Shown: in pieces, positions 24,701-37,029 of the stretch
How positions within the stretch are numbered: the stretch's first letter is position 1
Layout of the letters: every line of letters begins with the position of its first letter
The notes under the pieces: model-generated
The model's database searches: none
What the model was told of the DNA's origin: nothing
The model's input: the letters and a program-made list of their open reading frames with translations, nothing else
Made by a program: the position numbers and the translations under genes
Assembly (NCBI GenBank): GCA_028752905.1
Contig: JAQNBH010000003.1
Span: 4,830,204 to 4,894,203, forward strand
Reading direction: 5' to 3'
Source of the DNA: Cladorhizidae sp. MBARI D1340-BT2
Lineage: Eukaryota; Porifera; Demospongiae; Poecilosclerida; Cladorhizidae
Length of the DNA stretch: 64,000 bases

Positions 24701-26415
24701 CTAAGTCTATGGCTACCTGTATACTACAGCCAAGTCTATGGCTACCTGTATACTACAGCCAAGTCTATGGTACCTGTATACTACAGCCAATCTATGGCTA
24801 CCTGTATACTACAGCCAAGTCTAAGGCTACCTGTATACTACAGCCAAGTCTATGGCTACCTGTATACTACAGCCAAGTCTATGGCTACCTGTATACTACA
24901 GCCAATCTATGGCTACCTGTATACTACAGCCAAGTCTATGGCCACCTGTATACTACAGCCAAGTCTATGGCCACCTGTATACTACAGCCAAGTCGATGGC
25001 TACCTGTATACTACAGCCAAGTCTATGGCTACCTGTATACTACAGCCAATGGCTACCTGTATACTACAGCCAAGTCTAAGACTACCTGTATACTACAGCC
25101 AAGTCTATGGCTACCTGTATACTACAGCCAATCTATGGCTACCTGTATACTATAGCCAAGTCTAAGGCTACCTGTATACTACAGCCAAGTCTATGGCTAC
25201 CTGTATACTACAGCCAAGTCTATGGCTACCTGTATACTCTACAGCCAAGTTATGGCTACCTGTATACTACAGCCAAGTGTATGGCTACCTGTATACTGCA
25301 GCCAAGTCTATGGCTACCTGTATACTACAGCCAATCTATGGCTACCTGTATACTACAGCCAAGTCTATGGCTACCTGTATACTACAGCCAAGTCTATGGC
25401 TACCTGTATACTACAGCCAAGTCTATGGCTACCTGTATACTACAGCCAAGTCTAAGACTACCTGTATACTACAGCCAAGTCTATGGCTACCTGTATACTA
25501 CAGCCAAGTCTATGGCTACCTGTATACTACAGCCAAGTCTAAGGCTACCTGTATACTACAGCCAAGTCTATGGCTACCTGTATACTACAGCCAAGTCTAA
25601 GGCTACCTGTATACTACAGCCAAGTCTATGGCTACCTGTATACTACAGCCAAGTCTATGGCCACCTGTATACTACAGCCAGGTCTATGGCTCCCTGTATA
25701 CTACAGCCAAGTCGATGGCTACCTGTATACTACAGCCAAGTCTATGGCTACCTGTATACTACAGCCAATGGCTACCTGTATACTACAGCCAAGTCTAAGA
25801 CTACCTGTATACTACAGCCAAGTCTATGGCTACCTGTATACTACAGCCAAGTCGATGGCTACCTGTATACTACAGCCAAGTCTATGGCTACCTGTATACT
25901 ACAGCCAATGGCTACCTGTATACTACAGCCAAGTCTAAGACTACCTGTATACTACAGCCAAGTCTATGGCTACCTGTATACTACAGCCAAGTCGATGGCT
26001 ACCTGTATACTACAGCCAAGTCTAAGACTACCTGTATACTACAGCCAAGTCTATGGCTACCTGTATACTACAGCCAAGTCTATGGCTACCTGTATACTAC
26101 AGCCAAGTCTAAGGCTACCTGTATACTACAGCCAAGTCTAAGGCTACCTGTATACTACAGCCAAGTCTATGGCTACCTGTATACTACAGCCAAGTCTAAG
26201 GCTACCTGTATACTACAGCCAAGTCTAAGGCTACCTGTATACTACAGCCAAGTCTATGGCTACCTGTATACTACAGCCAAGTCTATGGCTACCTGTATAC
26301 TACAGCCAAGTCTATGGCTACCTGTATACTACAGCCAATCTATGGCTCCCTGTATACTACAGCCAAGTTTATGGCTACCTGTATACTACAGCCAAGTCTA
26401 TGGCTACCTGTATTC
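24701..26415. repeat. 29-bp minisatellite, about 59 copies (intron 5)
   Basis: The unit begins AGTCTATGGCTACCTGTATA, followed by CTACAGCCA. Variants TCTAAG and TCGATG recur in the same order near 25620-25800 and 25830-25960, a sign of block duplication. Long YLYTTAKSMATCILQ-type frames are artefacts. Confidence 0.97.
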
Positions 26416-26532
26416 TGTAGACCATCTAGAACCAACACTATAGATTCCGGGAGGATCGATAAAAACCTCCGCATCTCATCGTATTCACCAGCCACACTCA
26501 CAAGACAAGAATCATCCACCACACCCACTCAC

Positions 26533-26721
26533 CTTGCTGAGGTTGTTGTAGAAGTCTACGTTGCCGGCGCAGATATATCTGCCGAGCAGGGTGGCGTGTG
26601 TGGTGAATATGGTGGACACGGCCAGCTTCCGCAGTCGACAGAGAAGGAGACCCACACCTGTCTGCCACTCGTGGAAGTGTGTGATCACCATGGGAGGGGG
26701 CCCGGGGAGACGCGAGAGAAA
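26533..26721 (-). CDS. GYS: Glycogen synthase exon 5 (substrate-binding segment)
   Basis: Sixty-three codons run from [20 protein letters not shown] through [14 protein letters not shown] and [14 protein letters not shown] to VDFYNNLSK. The His and Arg of the H-A-T-L-L-G-R motif are the family residues that contact the sugar nucleotide (yeast His193 and Arg199). The acceptor is CCTTCCCCAG and the donor is AAG|GTGAGTG. A long (AAT)n block on the plus strand, (AUU)n in the transcript, starts only 27 nt upstream of this exon. Phase is 0/0. Confidence 0.96.
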
Positions 26722-26748
26722 CTGGGGAAGGGAGGGGGAAGAGGAGAC

Positions 26749-27174
<426 letters not shown>

Positions 27175-27994
27175 TTGGCAAATTCGAGCGGATCAATTAT
27201 TATTGTTGTTGTTGTTATTGTTGTTATTACTACTACAATTATTATTATTATTATTATTATTCGAAGAATGTCACCAAAGCGAAATGTCAATTTATAGTAG
27301 CAATGTTTAAAAGACCTCTGAAACCAAATTCGAGAGCATCATTAGATCCTGCGGGTCAGCCTAGCTAACGGTCTATTGCATCATTTGAAATCCAACGTAG
27401 CTAGTATCGTTTGTTGGTAATATTGCCATGGTTGCGTAATTCATGATTTATCGTTGGCAATGGCAAAGACACATGCACAGTTGTATCACCAAACAAAAAT
27501 GGGCGACAACACCAAGTGCCACGCTATTTCTGGCAATGGCGGCTTTCTAGCTGCGCTTAAAACAAAATCCGAACTCCTCACTGGCTGCACGGGATCGAAT
27601 TATCGCTAGTCCGCAAGTGTAAGTCCTTGATGTTGCAGCAAGGCTGAGAAATATAAGAACATATAGACAACATTCCTATATATTATAAATATGCATGTAC
27701 AGGATTCTGTTGCGTACAAGTCTTCTGTTGGCCCAGCCATCTGAAGGGAGTCTATTGCTCTGCAACATCAACACAACCGCAGGCTAAATAATGTATATGG
27801 TTAAGTTTTGCACCCAAACCTCGAACATTTCGGAGGAGGAGGGCGGTCCATGAGGAATCGCTGAATTAACACAGGCTGATGGGGAAAGTTTGTACTGAGC
27901 ATGCCCATAGAGTGTCTAGTACATGGTCTTTCCTAGGACTATCCCGGGATGTCCATAGTGAAGGAGACTGACTATTCATCGTGGAGTCAATGGC
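27175..27994. other. Unique intron 4 sequence
   Basis: About 800 bp, starting with GTT/ATT triplets. No coding sequence or known element was recognised. Confidence 0.5.
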
Positions 27995-28930
27995 TAGGGT
28001 ACTCTAAGGCTAGGGCAAGGGGCACTCTAGGGCTAGATTTAGGGCTTGGGCCAAGGATAAAGTAGGGGCATTCTAGGGCTAGGTTTAGGGCTTGAGCCAA
28101 GGATAAAATAGGGGCACTCTAGGGCTAGGTTTAGGGCTTGGGCCAAGGATAAAGTATGTGCATTCTAGGGCTAGGTTTAGGGCTCGGGCCAAGGATAAAG
28201 TAGGGGCATTCTAGGGCTAGGTTTAGGGCTTGGGCCAACGATAAAGTAGGGGCATTCTAGGGCTAGGTTTAGGGCTTGGGTCAAGGATAAAGTAGGGGCA
28301 TTCTAGGGCTAGGTTTAGGGCTTGAGTCAAGGATAAAGTAGGGGCATTCTAGGGCTAGGTTTAGGACTTGGGTCAAGGATAAAGTAGGGGCATTCTAGGG
28401 CTAGGTTTAGGGCTTGAGCCAAGGATAAAGTAGGGGCACTCTAGGGCTAGGTTTAGGACTTGGGCCAAAGATAAAGTAGGGGCATTCTAGGGCTAGGTTT
28501 AGGACTTGGGCCAAGGATAAAGTAGGGGCATTCTAGGGCTAGGCTTAGGGCTAGGGCCAAGGATAAAGTAGGGGCTAGGTTTAGGGCTTGAGCCAAGGAT
28601 AAAGCAGGGGCATTCTAGGGCTAGGTTTAGGGCTTGAGCCAAGGATAAAGTAGGGGCATTCTAGGGCTAGGTTTAGGACTTGGGTCAAGGATAAAGTAGG
28701 GGCATTCTAGGGCTAGGTTTAGGGCTTGAGCCAAGGATAAAGTAGGGGCATTCTAGGGCTAGGTTTAGGGCTTGGGTCAAGGATAAAGTAGGGGCACTCT
28801 AGGGCTAGGTTTAGGACTTGGGCCAAGGATAAAGTAGGGGCATTCTAGGGCTAGGTTTAGGGCTTGAGCCAAGGATAAAGTAGGGGCATTCTAGGGCTAG
28901 GGCCACACAAAGCCTAGGGTATCCTAGGGG
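27995..28930. repeat. 46-bp TAGGG-rich minisatellite, about 20 copies (intron 4)
   Basis: The unit begins CTAGGGCTAGGTTTAGGGCT, followed by CCAAGGATAAAGTAGGGGC. It contains TTTAGGG and CTAGGG telomere-like hexamers. Confidence 0.95.
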
Positions 28931-29344
28931 CTAGGGCTACGTAAGGGCTACAGGGATAGTCCAAAGCATCTTGGAATACAAATGTTCCATTATCCAAGAC
29001 GAATAGTTAGCCAACCTCACTAGGAACATCCAGGAGTCCCTCAGCATATCCCCCACACACTGTAGGTCGACTACACATGTGCATCATCTAATAGGGCCAA
29101 GCCCAATCCCGAGGACCATCCTACAACTAAGCATCTAAGAAGAGATGCCTCACCACCGGAGGAATGGATGAAGAGAGAGACTAAGCACCGTCCTAATTAT
29201 CCTCCTCCTTCAGCTAATCAAACAAGAAGAGGTGCCTCACCACCGGAGGAATGGATGGAGCGATGGACTAAGATGTTGAAGAAGACTTGTATGCCTAAGA
29301 GGAGTGCTGTATTATGTGGGATCTCATCAAAATCAAAAATAGTA
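28931..29344. other. Intron 4 sequence with a short direct repeat
   Basis: The phrase GCCTCACCACCGGAGGAATG occurs at about 29147 and 29233, a pair of about 86-bp copies. Otherwise unique. Confidence 0.6.
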
Positions 29345-29965
29345 TAAAATTGCACTATAGCAATAAAAATAAATCTAACACATTATCAGTTTAACGATAG
29401 ATATACCTAACACATCATATTAACAATAGATATAAACACATTATCAGGTTAACAATAGATATACCTAACACATCATTGGGTTAATAATAGATATACCTAA
29501 CACATCATCGGGTTAACAATAGATAGACCTAACCCATCATCAGGTTAACAATAGATATACCTAACACATCATCGGGTTAACAATAGATGTACCTAACACA
29601 TCATCGAGTTAAAAATAGATATAGCTAACACATCATCAGGTTAACCATAGATATACCTAACCCATCATCAGGTTAACAATAGATATACCTAACAAATCAT
29701 CAGGTTAACAATAGATATACCTAACAAATCATCAGGTTAACAATAGATATACCTAACACATCATCAGGTTAACAATAGACATACCTAACACATCATAAGG
29801 TTAACAATAGATATACCTAACACATCATCAGTTTAACAATAGATATACCTAACGAATCATCAAGGTTAACAATATACATACCTAACACATCATCAGGTTA
29901 ACAATAGCTATACCTAACACATCATCAGGTTAACAATAGATAAATAGATACACCTAACACATCAT
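29345..29965. repeat. 32-bp minisatellite, about 19 copies (intron 4)
   Basis: The unit is AACAATAGATATACCTAACA with CATCATCAGGTT. Confidence 0.95.
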
Positions 29966-30065
29966 TGATGACTCCACCTCTTCCCTTGCATAGGGTTTCA
30001 GCTGCAATTTTTAAGGTTGAACTGGAGGGGCACTTGTCCTTGGCCACAGCTCCCAGTAGTTGCTT

Positions 30066-30240
30066 TTTCAATAATCAACTTGAAATTATATTCTCTCGCC
30101 ATTTCAACTAGATGCTCTAGCCTTCATTAGGATTGTGAAGGCTAGTCGAAATGTCGAGAGAATATAATTTCAAGTTGATTATTGGGAAGGTTATTGTAAT
30201 GTTCTTTATGTCAACTGAGAGTTGATTGAGAATATCAGTA
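30066..30240. mobile_element. Palindromic element of the CTGATGAAGG/CGAAA family
   Basis: Inverted arms 30066-30126 (AATAATCAACTTGAAATTAT...CTAGCCTTCA) and 30136-30187 (TGAAGGCTAGTCGAAATG...AAGTTGATTATT) could fold into a long hairpin. A tail with GGTTATTGTAATGTT and CAACTGAGAGTTGATTGAGA is shared with other copies. Confidence 0.75.
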
Positions 30241-30282
30241 CGATATTTAAGACAACAGAAGCACTTAAGCAATGCTGATGGC

Positions 30283-31208
30283 CTTTGTATCTGCAAGCCT
30301 AGCAGCACACTGTACATCTATATACAACATGTCTGCAGCAATGGCCAGCCTAGCAGCACACTATACATCTATATACACCATGTGTATCTGCAGCAATGGC
30401 CAGCCTAGCAGCACATTATACATCTATATACAACATGTGTATCTGCAGCAATGGCCAGCCTAGCAGCACACTATACATCTATATACACCATGTGTATCTG
30501 CAGCAATGGCCAGCCTAGCAGCACATTATACATCTATATACACCATGTGTATCTGCAGCAATGGCCAGCCTAGCAGCACACTATACATCTATATACACCA
30601 TGTGTATCTGCAGCAATGGTCAAGCCTAGCAGCACATTATACATCTATATACAACATGTGTATCTGCAGCAATGGTCAAGCCTAGCAGCACATTATACAT
30701 CTATATACAACATGTGTATCTGTAGCAATGGCCAGCCTAGCACACTATACATATATATACAACATGTGTATCTGCAGCAATGGTCAAGCCTAGCACACTA
30801 TACATCTATATACAACATGTGTATCTGTAGCAATGGCCAGCCTAGCAGCACATTATACATCTATATACACCATGTGTATCTGCAGCAATGATCAAGCCTA
30901 GTACACTATACATCTATATACACCATGTGTATCTGCAGCAATGGCCAGCCTAGCAGCACACTATACATCTATATACACCATGTGTATCTGTAGCAATGGT
31001 CAAGCCGAGCAGCACACTATACATCTATATACACCATGTGTATCTGCAGCAATGGTCAAGCCTAGCAGCACACTATACATCTATATACACCATGTCTGCA
31101 GCAATGGCCAGCCTAGCAGCACACTATACATCTATATACACCATGTGTATCTGCAGCAATGGCCAGCCTAAGTAGCACACTATACATCTATATACACCAT
31201 GTGTATCT
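30283..31208. repeat. About 55-bp minisatellite, about 16 copies (intron 4)
   Basis: The unit begins AGCAGCACACTATACATCTA and includes ACCATGTGTATCTGCAGCAA. It ends about 24 nt from the exon 4 donor. Confidence 0.95.
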
Positions 31209-31232
31209 ATTGTCACAGAACTCCACACTTAC

Positions 31233-31385
31233 TTCTTTGAGGAACCAGTAGAGGAGGTTCCCTAACACGACGTTGTCTTGACACTCCTTGTCGTGATCCG
31301 GGATGCCAATGTGACACAGCTCCCACAAGTCCTTGCGCCAAGCCTCCAGATGATGATAGGCGGAGCTCAGGTCAAACAGACACAC
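31233..31385 (-). CDS. GYS: Glycogen synthase exon 4
   Basis: Fifty-one codons run from VCLFDLSSAYHHLEAWRK through DLWELCHIGIPDHDKE to LLYWFLKE. They correspond to the GYS segment LLDVGAS...LERWKGELWDTCNIGVPWYDREANDAV. The acceptor is AATAG|GTGTGT and the donor is GAA|GTAAGTG. A 55-bp tandem array ends about 24 nt past the donor. Phase is 0/0. Confidence 0.95.
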
Positions 31386-33189
31386 CTATTTATACACAGA
31401 CACATGTAAGAACTGAGGCAGGCTGAAGGGACAATGTTCATGTGCGTTGAGTTTGCACATTGAAAAATTCACTACTCGCTCAGTCAAATTTCTCCTTTTA
31501 TCTGCTTAACCTTCTCCCCACCAACTGAAGACTACATTATCTTCAGTATAAAATCAGTAGTTGAGGCCTAGCAACCATACATCACCAGATTTCCGATGAG
31601 TTGACCAACTTTGAGCTGAAATTTTGGTTGCATAGCAACTAAACCATATGCTTGTAATACGTTGTTGTTTTTTTTACAATATTTGACCAATAGATTGGAG
31701 AGGAAGGGAGAGTACGAGGGTGGAGGAGAAGTTGGCGGAGAATAACTAGACCCTTTGGGCAAACAGGTTCCAAATCTGAGGCAGAACCTGTCATGAACTA
31801 AGAGGGATATCATATTTTATAATGTACATAATGTAGCTATCTATACATACAAAAGTTCAAGCTATACACTGTAGCTATCAATAAAAGTTCTTCCTTGTTC
31901 TGGCTATCTATACATCTACTGACTACACCTATACTTACCTTGAAACTAATCTATTGAATCATTATCATCTAAATACTTCGACAGCTTGCCTGAGATCTGC
32001 CAGGTCCCAGCATCATCTCCAAGGTATATATACCTGCATCTCAGCATCTTCTTCATCGCAGCTCTCACCGTCTGAGAGGGTGAAGTCATTGTCAAACAGC
32101 AGCTACAAAGCCATGTCTCGGTCAAAGGGTAATCCATCTTTTCCGACCAGCGACTTCAACTTTGACCTCGCAGTTACCTTAGTTATCTACGAGCTATTCA
32201 ACTGAAACTTTGCTTGTTGATAGAACATCCCTTTCCATGTTTTCGGTTAAATATTGAATCGATTACGTAAGCAGACAATTTTGTTGTTGGTGTGTGTGTG
32301 TGTGTGACCGTCATCTGTTTTACGCCTAAAGGCGCTTATGGTCAATGAGCAACACACAATGCAACGCTCAGCCAGCATCGTGTTGTGAACCAGCCTTAAT
32401 TAAATGTCTGAGTACAATTTCTCCTCTATACACAAAAACTACCAGAAATAGACACTATAAACATACATAAATATATACATATATGCAGGGTTTCATTTAG
32501 GGGGGGGGGGGGAACCTTTTTGCCCCCCCCCTCCCCTCTTGGAAATTGTATTATTAAAATTCATTAGAAACTTTGTCACATCTTTAACCATCATGCCCCC
32601 CCTTGATTCCTACAGTTGCCCCCCCTTAGACAATTTTCTAAATGAAACCCTGAATATTTATGTATATATAACATATATGTGCTGAATCAGCATCACTAGA
32701 TCACTTTAGTTGCTTTCCCCCCCTTTTCCCGCCAAATTTGTTCTTGATCCCAAGCGCTCCTGGAAGATGTCAGCATCAACGTCGGCCATTCTAGTGATAG
32801 CAGACATCTTGGCACAACTATAGTGGTCGGAAACGAGGGGGGTTGCTGGTGGAGGGGTCTCTCAAGAGAGGCACTACTGTAATTTGAGCTGTCTATGTAG
32901 CACTTTCCAATCAGAAGCTACTGCACAACTGCAGCAAATGCAGGCACTCTGATTTGAGGTGCCCCCACTTTGGATGCATGCAACATGGGCATAGTTACAC
33001 CTAGCAACATTGTTTTAGTATCAAAAGAGAGCACGCAGAGATATCTATCATTTGGGCTGCATATAAACTTCACAGAGAGAAGTGTGCAGAACCTATGGAG
33101 CTCCAAAGTCGTGACCACATGTTTTTGTTACTGTTTAGTCCAGCCCTTTCATTGAAGTCTACTTGGAAGTTTTAGAGGAACGGGAGTAA
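31386..33189. other. Mostly unique intron 3 sequence
   Basis: A 1.8-kb stretch with a small hAT-like TIR element (separate entry) and a possible acidic coding fragment at about 32010-32130 on minus. That fragment reads LFDNDFTLSDGESCDEED, with a stop upstream. No intact gene was found. Confidence 0.45.
32486..32652. mobile_element. Short hAT-like terminal-inverted-repeat element
   Basis: Perfect inverted ends CAGGGTTTCATTTAG and CTAAATGAAACCCTG enclose about 140 bp with G, C and T runs. TIRs of this type are common in non-autonomous hAT elements. No clear 8-bp target duplication was seen. Confidence 0.7.
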
Positions 33190-33450
33190 CAAGAACAATA
33201 GCTCACACAGAGGGAGGCACTTGAGCACACCAAACGTTCAGCAAACCCTCACCTAGAGCTAGCTCCAACTTCAAGGCTATCACTTACACAGAGGGAGGCA
33301 CTTGAACAGCACCAAACCAGCAAACCCTCACCTAGAGCTAGCTCCAACTTCAAGGCTGTCACAACAATAGCTCACACAGAGGGAGGCACTTGAACAGCAC
33401 CAAACCAGCAAACCCTCGCCTAGAGCTAGCTCCAACTTCAAGGCTATCAC
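33190..33450. repeat. Three-copy direct repeat of about 83-87 bp (intron 3)
   Basis: Copies contain CACACAGAGGGAGGCACTTG, CAGCAAACCCTC and CTAGAGCTAGCTCCAACTTC. Confidence 0.9.
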
Positions 33451-34204
33451 ATACTGGTCACGAAAAAGCTAAATAATGAGAAGTGCGTATCATTATGAGT
33501 TGCCAGTGTCACCACGCAAGCACCCTCAACCCAGTGCTGCATGCACCCTCTCATCTGATTTTCGAGGAGTCACGTGAAATTCCAACGGACACTGACTATA
33601 TACATATGTACTTTATGGTACAGCTTATCACCATGTGTATACTAGGGAGCACTCTCTATTTATTAGTTTGACCCCTCCTATTTCAAAATGGTGGATACAC
33701 TCATATCTCAACTAAAACTCACTTAGGCAGCTCCCCTAGTTTTGCCGATTTCGTGTTTTTTAATTTTAATTTCAGCATGCCCTTGGGCCCTATTGCTAAG
33801 GTAGCAAAGTGGCAGTGCAAAAAGAAGATCTTGCATCTATCTTCTATCTATCCCCTCCTTCCCCCCTCCTCCCCCTAACTCGAGTACCACGTCCATTTCC
33901 TTTTTACTGTTAGAGTACACCAACTTTTTTGTCCAATGAATAGCAGTGACCCATTGTTTCTCAACCAACACACTTGTCTCTGTGCTCTGAACTGATTCTG
34001 CTACACGTTGTAGCTGCAAGGAATCATTTGGTATACTGGGTCGCTCCTTCTAGTGGCAATAGTTAACAGCACAGGCTTCGACAAAACCTGGTAGCTACTC
34101 ATGATGCATGTGTGTGTGAGGGGGGGGGGGGGGGGTTGCAGTGCGGGAAATTACAGATCAGAAATTTTCTGTATTTGTCGGGACAAAATTCAATTTACTG
34201 TCAA
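33451..34204. other. Unique intron 3 sequence
   Basis: Contains a G-run at about 34120-34135 and short low-complexity stretches. No gene was recognised. Confidence 0.45.
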
Positions 34205-34450
34205 AATGTCCGAGCAAAGCTAACAAAAGCTAATACGCGCATGCACACACATTCATTACGTACATCTGTGAGACGCTACCTCGTGAATATCTGTCTAACA
34301 AAAGCTCTAGAATACGCGCATGCACACACACTCATTACGTACGTCTGTGAGACGCTACCTCGTGAATATCTGTCTAACAAAAGCTCTAGAATACGCGCAT
34401 GCACACACACTCATTACGTACGTCTGTGAGACGCTACCTCATGAATATCT
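34205..34450. repeat. 79-bp repeat, three copies (intron 3)
   Basis: Copies begin near 34236, 34315 and 34394 with CGCGCATGCACACACA and include GAGACGCTACCTCGTGAATA. Confidence 0.92.
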
Positions 34451-34561
34451 GTGCAGGAGTTATTTTGCCAAGTCTTAGAATGGCAGAACAAAATAGATTG
34501 TACTCGGACAAATTGTCCAAACATATTTTGCTTGTAATTTCCCAGACTGGACTTTTTGTGG

Positions 34562-35030
34562 TGCGTGCGTGTGTGTGTGTGTGTGCATGTGTGTGCGTGC
34601 GTGTGTGTGTGTGTGTGCATGTGTGTGTGTGTGCATGTGTGTGTACATGTGTGTGTGCATGTGTGTGCATGCGTGTGTGTGTGCATGTGTGTGTGCATGT
34701 GTGTGTGCATGTGCATGTGCATGTGTGTGTGCATGTGTGTGCATGTGTGTGTACATGTGTGTGTGCATGTGTGTGCATGTGTGTGTACATGTGTGTGCAT
34801 GTGTGTGCATGCGTGTGTGTGTGCATGTGTGTGTGCATGTGTGTGTGCATGTGCATGTGTGTGTGCATGTACATGTGTGTGTGCATGTGTGTGTGGCTGT
34901 GTGTGCATGTGTGTGTGCATGTGTGTGTGCATGTGTGTGTGCATGTGCATGTGTGTGTGCATGTGTGTGTGCATGTGTGTGTACATGTGTGTGTGTGTGA
35001 GAGAGAGAGAGTGCATGTGTATGTGTGTGT
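34562..35030. repeat. (TG)n/CATGTG array (intron 3)
   Basis: TGTGTG runs with frequent GCATG and GTACATG steps and a short GAGAGAGA end. In the transcript it is CA-rich, a type known to bind hnRNP L. Cys/Val and His/Thr frames are artefacts. Confidence 0.95.
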
Positions 35031-35797
35031 GATGAGCAGGGGAAACTGTCCTGAAGTTACCCAGGACATATTGTGCAGGCTGCTTAAGCACAACATTTAT
35101 AGAAAGGGAAAAACAAACATACAAACAAACAAACAAACAGATGGAAACAACACAAGATGAGACGAGACAAGACAGGACAGGACAAGAATGTTTTAACACT
35201 TTCATCCCAATAGGAAGTCGCACTTGAAATAGTGGGAGTATACCTACTTGATTACCCAGCACCAGCGCACAGTCAGCAGGTCTCTTGCCCTATGCAGAGT
35301 TGATAAAGAAACCCTCCCGTGTTTGCGGAATATCTGTCAAGATGGAAAAGTCTGAAGATGGAGAGATTCACTGCTTCAAGGATGATAGAGTGGCAGCTTT
35401 AGCTGTTCCAACCATTACTGATGTGAATCACCAGCTAGCTGTTGGAGGAGAGTGACAGTGATGGAGAAGATCCATTCTCCTCACTGGAGGAGGAGGAGGA
35501 TGAAGAAGAGATTGAGCTGAACAAGCTCCTCATTGGCAATAATAGCGACCAGGAACTCGGTACCTGACTGCTAGTTCTGACTATGTCTGGGGGGTGTTCC
35601 TACACAGCGAGGCTGCTACACACCACACATGTGCTGCGGGTGTAACGCTTGCGGAGTGCAATTTTTTTAATGCCAACCCTTTACCTCTGATCTGCCGAAT
35701 CAAAGGCTACCCTTTACCCACAGATGAGGCTAAAGACTGTCAGGTGTGAGCCGCAGTACTTGTGTGGCTGCATAGTCATAACCTAAGGTCAGCTGAG
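35031..35797. other. Intron 3 sequence with a possible degraded coding fragment
   Basis: Plus-strand text at 35341-35565 gives an acidic reading (SDGEDPFSSLEEEEDEEEIE) broken by a frame change and a stop. It may be a transposase remnant, but no family was recognised. Confidence 0.3.
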
Positions 35798-36180
35798 AGT
35801 AATCGTACTGGTACAATGTTAGTGTCCATATTAAATGGTCCTCTATTCTACACGAGTAAATTCCTCTTTCTTTTCTTGTTTTGACTGACCAATCATTAAT
35901 ATATATAAATACTGTGTTCACTCGAGTAATCGTACTGGTACAATGTTAGTGTCCATATTAAATGGTCCTCTATTCTACACGAGTAAATTCCTCTTTCTTT
36001 TCTTGTTTTGACTGACCAATCATTAATATATATAAATACTGTGTTCACTCGAGTAATCGTACTGGTACAATGTTAGTGTCCATATTAAATGGTCTATTCT
36101 ACATGAGTAAATTCCTCTTTCTTTTCTTGTTTTGACTGACCAATCATTAATATATATAAATACTGTGTTCACTCGAATAT
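35798..36180. repeat. 127-bp repeat, three copies (intron 3)
   Basis: Copies begin AGTAATCGTACTGGTACAAT at 35798, 35925 and 36052. They are nearly identical, with a 5-bp deletion in the third. Confidence 0.94.
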
Positions 36181-36316
36181 AAATCATGACTCACTTCAGC
36201 TTAACTAGCTTCAAGATTTATTTGCCCTGATGAAGACAGAAGTATTTCAGTTGAAACGTTGGCTTCAAAACCAAAAAAGCTGATTTAAAGCTAAATCTTG
36301 AAGAATATTATACTAT

Positions 36317-36478
36317 CAATGAACTCTCAGTTGACATAACAATAACTTTTTCGATAATCAACTTGAAATTGTATTCTCCCGACATTTCGACTAGACTCGA
36401 CTTCATCAAAGGCTAGAGCATCTGGTCGAGTCATGAGAATACAATTTAAAGTTGATTGTTGAGAAGGTTATTGTAATA
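36317..36478. mobile_element. Palindromic element of the CTGATGAAGG/CGAAA family
   Basis: It has CAATGAACTCTCAGTTGACA, then AATCAACTTGAAATTGTATT and CCGACATTTCGACTAG. These face GGCTAGAGCATCTGGTCGAG, GAATACAATTTAAAGTTGAT and AGGTTATTGTAAT in inverted order. A related CTGATGAAGACAGAAG...GTTGAAACG module lies just upstream at 36228-36270. Confidence 0.7.
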
Positions 36479-36789
36479 TTAATTTTTACATTTGGCGTAT
36501 GTTATTTTATAAGGTAAAGGGTCCTCTAAATGTTTGTGTGGTCTACACTGGCAAATTCTTGTTTCCTTTCTTGTCACGCGCCTCACTGCTGTAGACGCCA
36601 TACGACGTGTTTTTTTGCATGACGGTGACAAAATAATTATATAAAATCGTACGTTCGAGCTATGCACGCGCTAAAGATGTCCGAGCATGTCCAGTGCTCT
36701 GCTCGAGCTATATTTAAAAAATCTAACTTATAGCACCTAGGTAACTAAGGTAACCATGACATCAAACGCGCCAGTTCGAACGAGAAAAA

Positions 36790-36975
36790 ATGGCTAATGC
36801 ACACGATGTTTTGATGAGGCTGGATAACGACGATTTTGGACTCTCTGAAGTTGAAAGTAGTGACGAGGAAGGAGAGATGTTTTCCTACCATGGACAACAC
36901 ACTAGACCAGGAAGAACCAAAAACGATGTGGATTCACAGCCAGTTTTTTTCCCAGGCCAGAAAGGCCAGAAATAG
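36790..36975 (+). CDS. Short hypothetical reading frame, possibly a transposase N-terminal remnant
   Basis: Sixty-one codons start MANAHDVLMRLDNDDFGLSE and continue VESSDEEGE. The pattern of hydrophobic start, D-D-F and acidic S-D-E-E cluster resembles N-termini of piggyBac-like transposases, but no catalytic part follows. A 40-bp tandem array begins directly afterwards. It sits in intron 3 on the strand opposite GYS. It is more likely a remnant than an expressed gene. Confidence 0.25.
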   Translation: MANAHDVLMRLDNDDFGLSEVESSDEEGEMFSYHGQHTRPGRTKNDVDSQPVFFPGQKGQK

Positions 36976-37029
36976 TTGAGCTGACTTGCCTATGGATCTA
37001 GATATGCACTGCGATGATGGTGAAGAACA

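Noticed and set aside
24619..26443. Several YLYTTAKSMATCILQ repeat frames
   Set aside because: They arise from the 29-bp intronic minisatellite; all three plus frames are open.
27995..28930. True telomere or chromosome end
   Set aside because: The TAGGG motifs are embedded in 46-bp units inside an intron with exons on both sides.
34399..35262. Cys/Val and His/Thr alternating frames
   Set aside because: They are readings of the (TG)n/CATGTG array.
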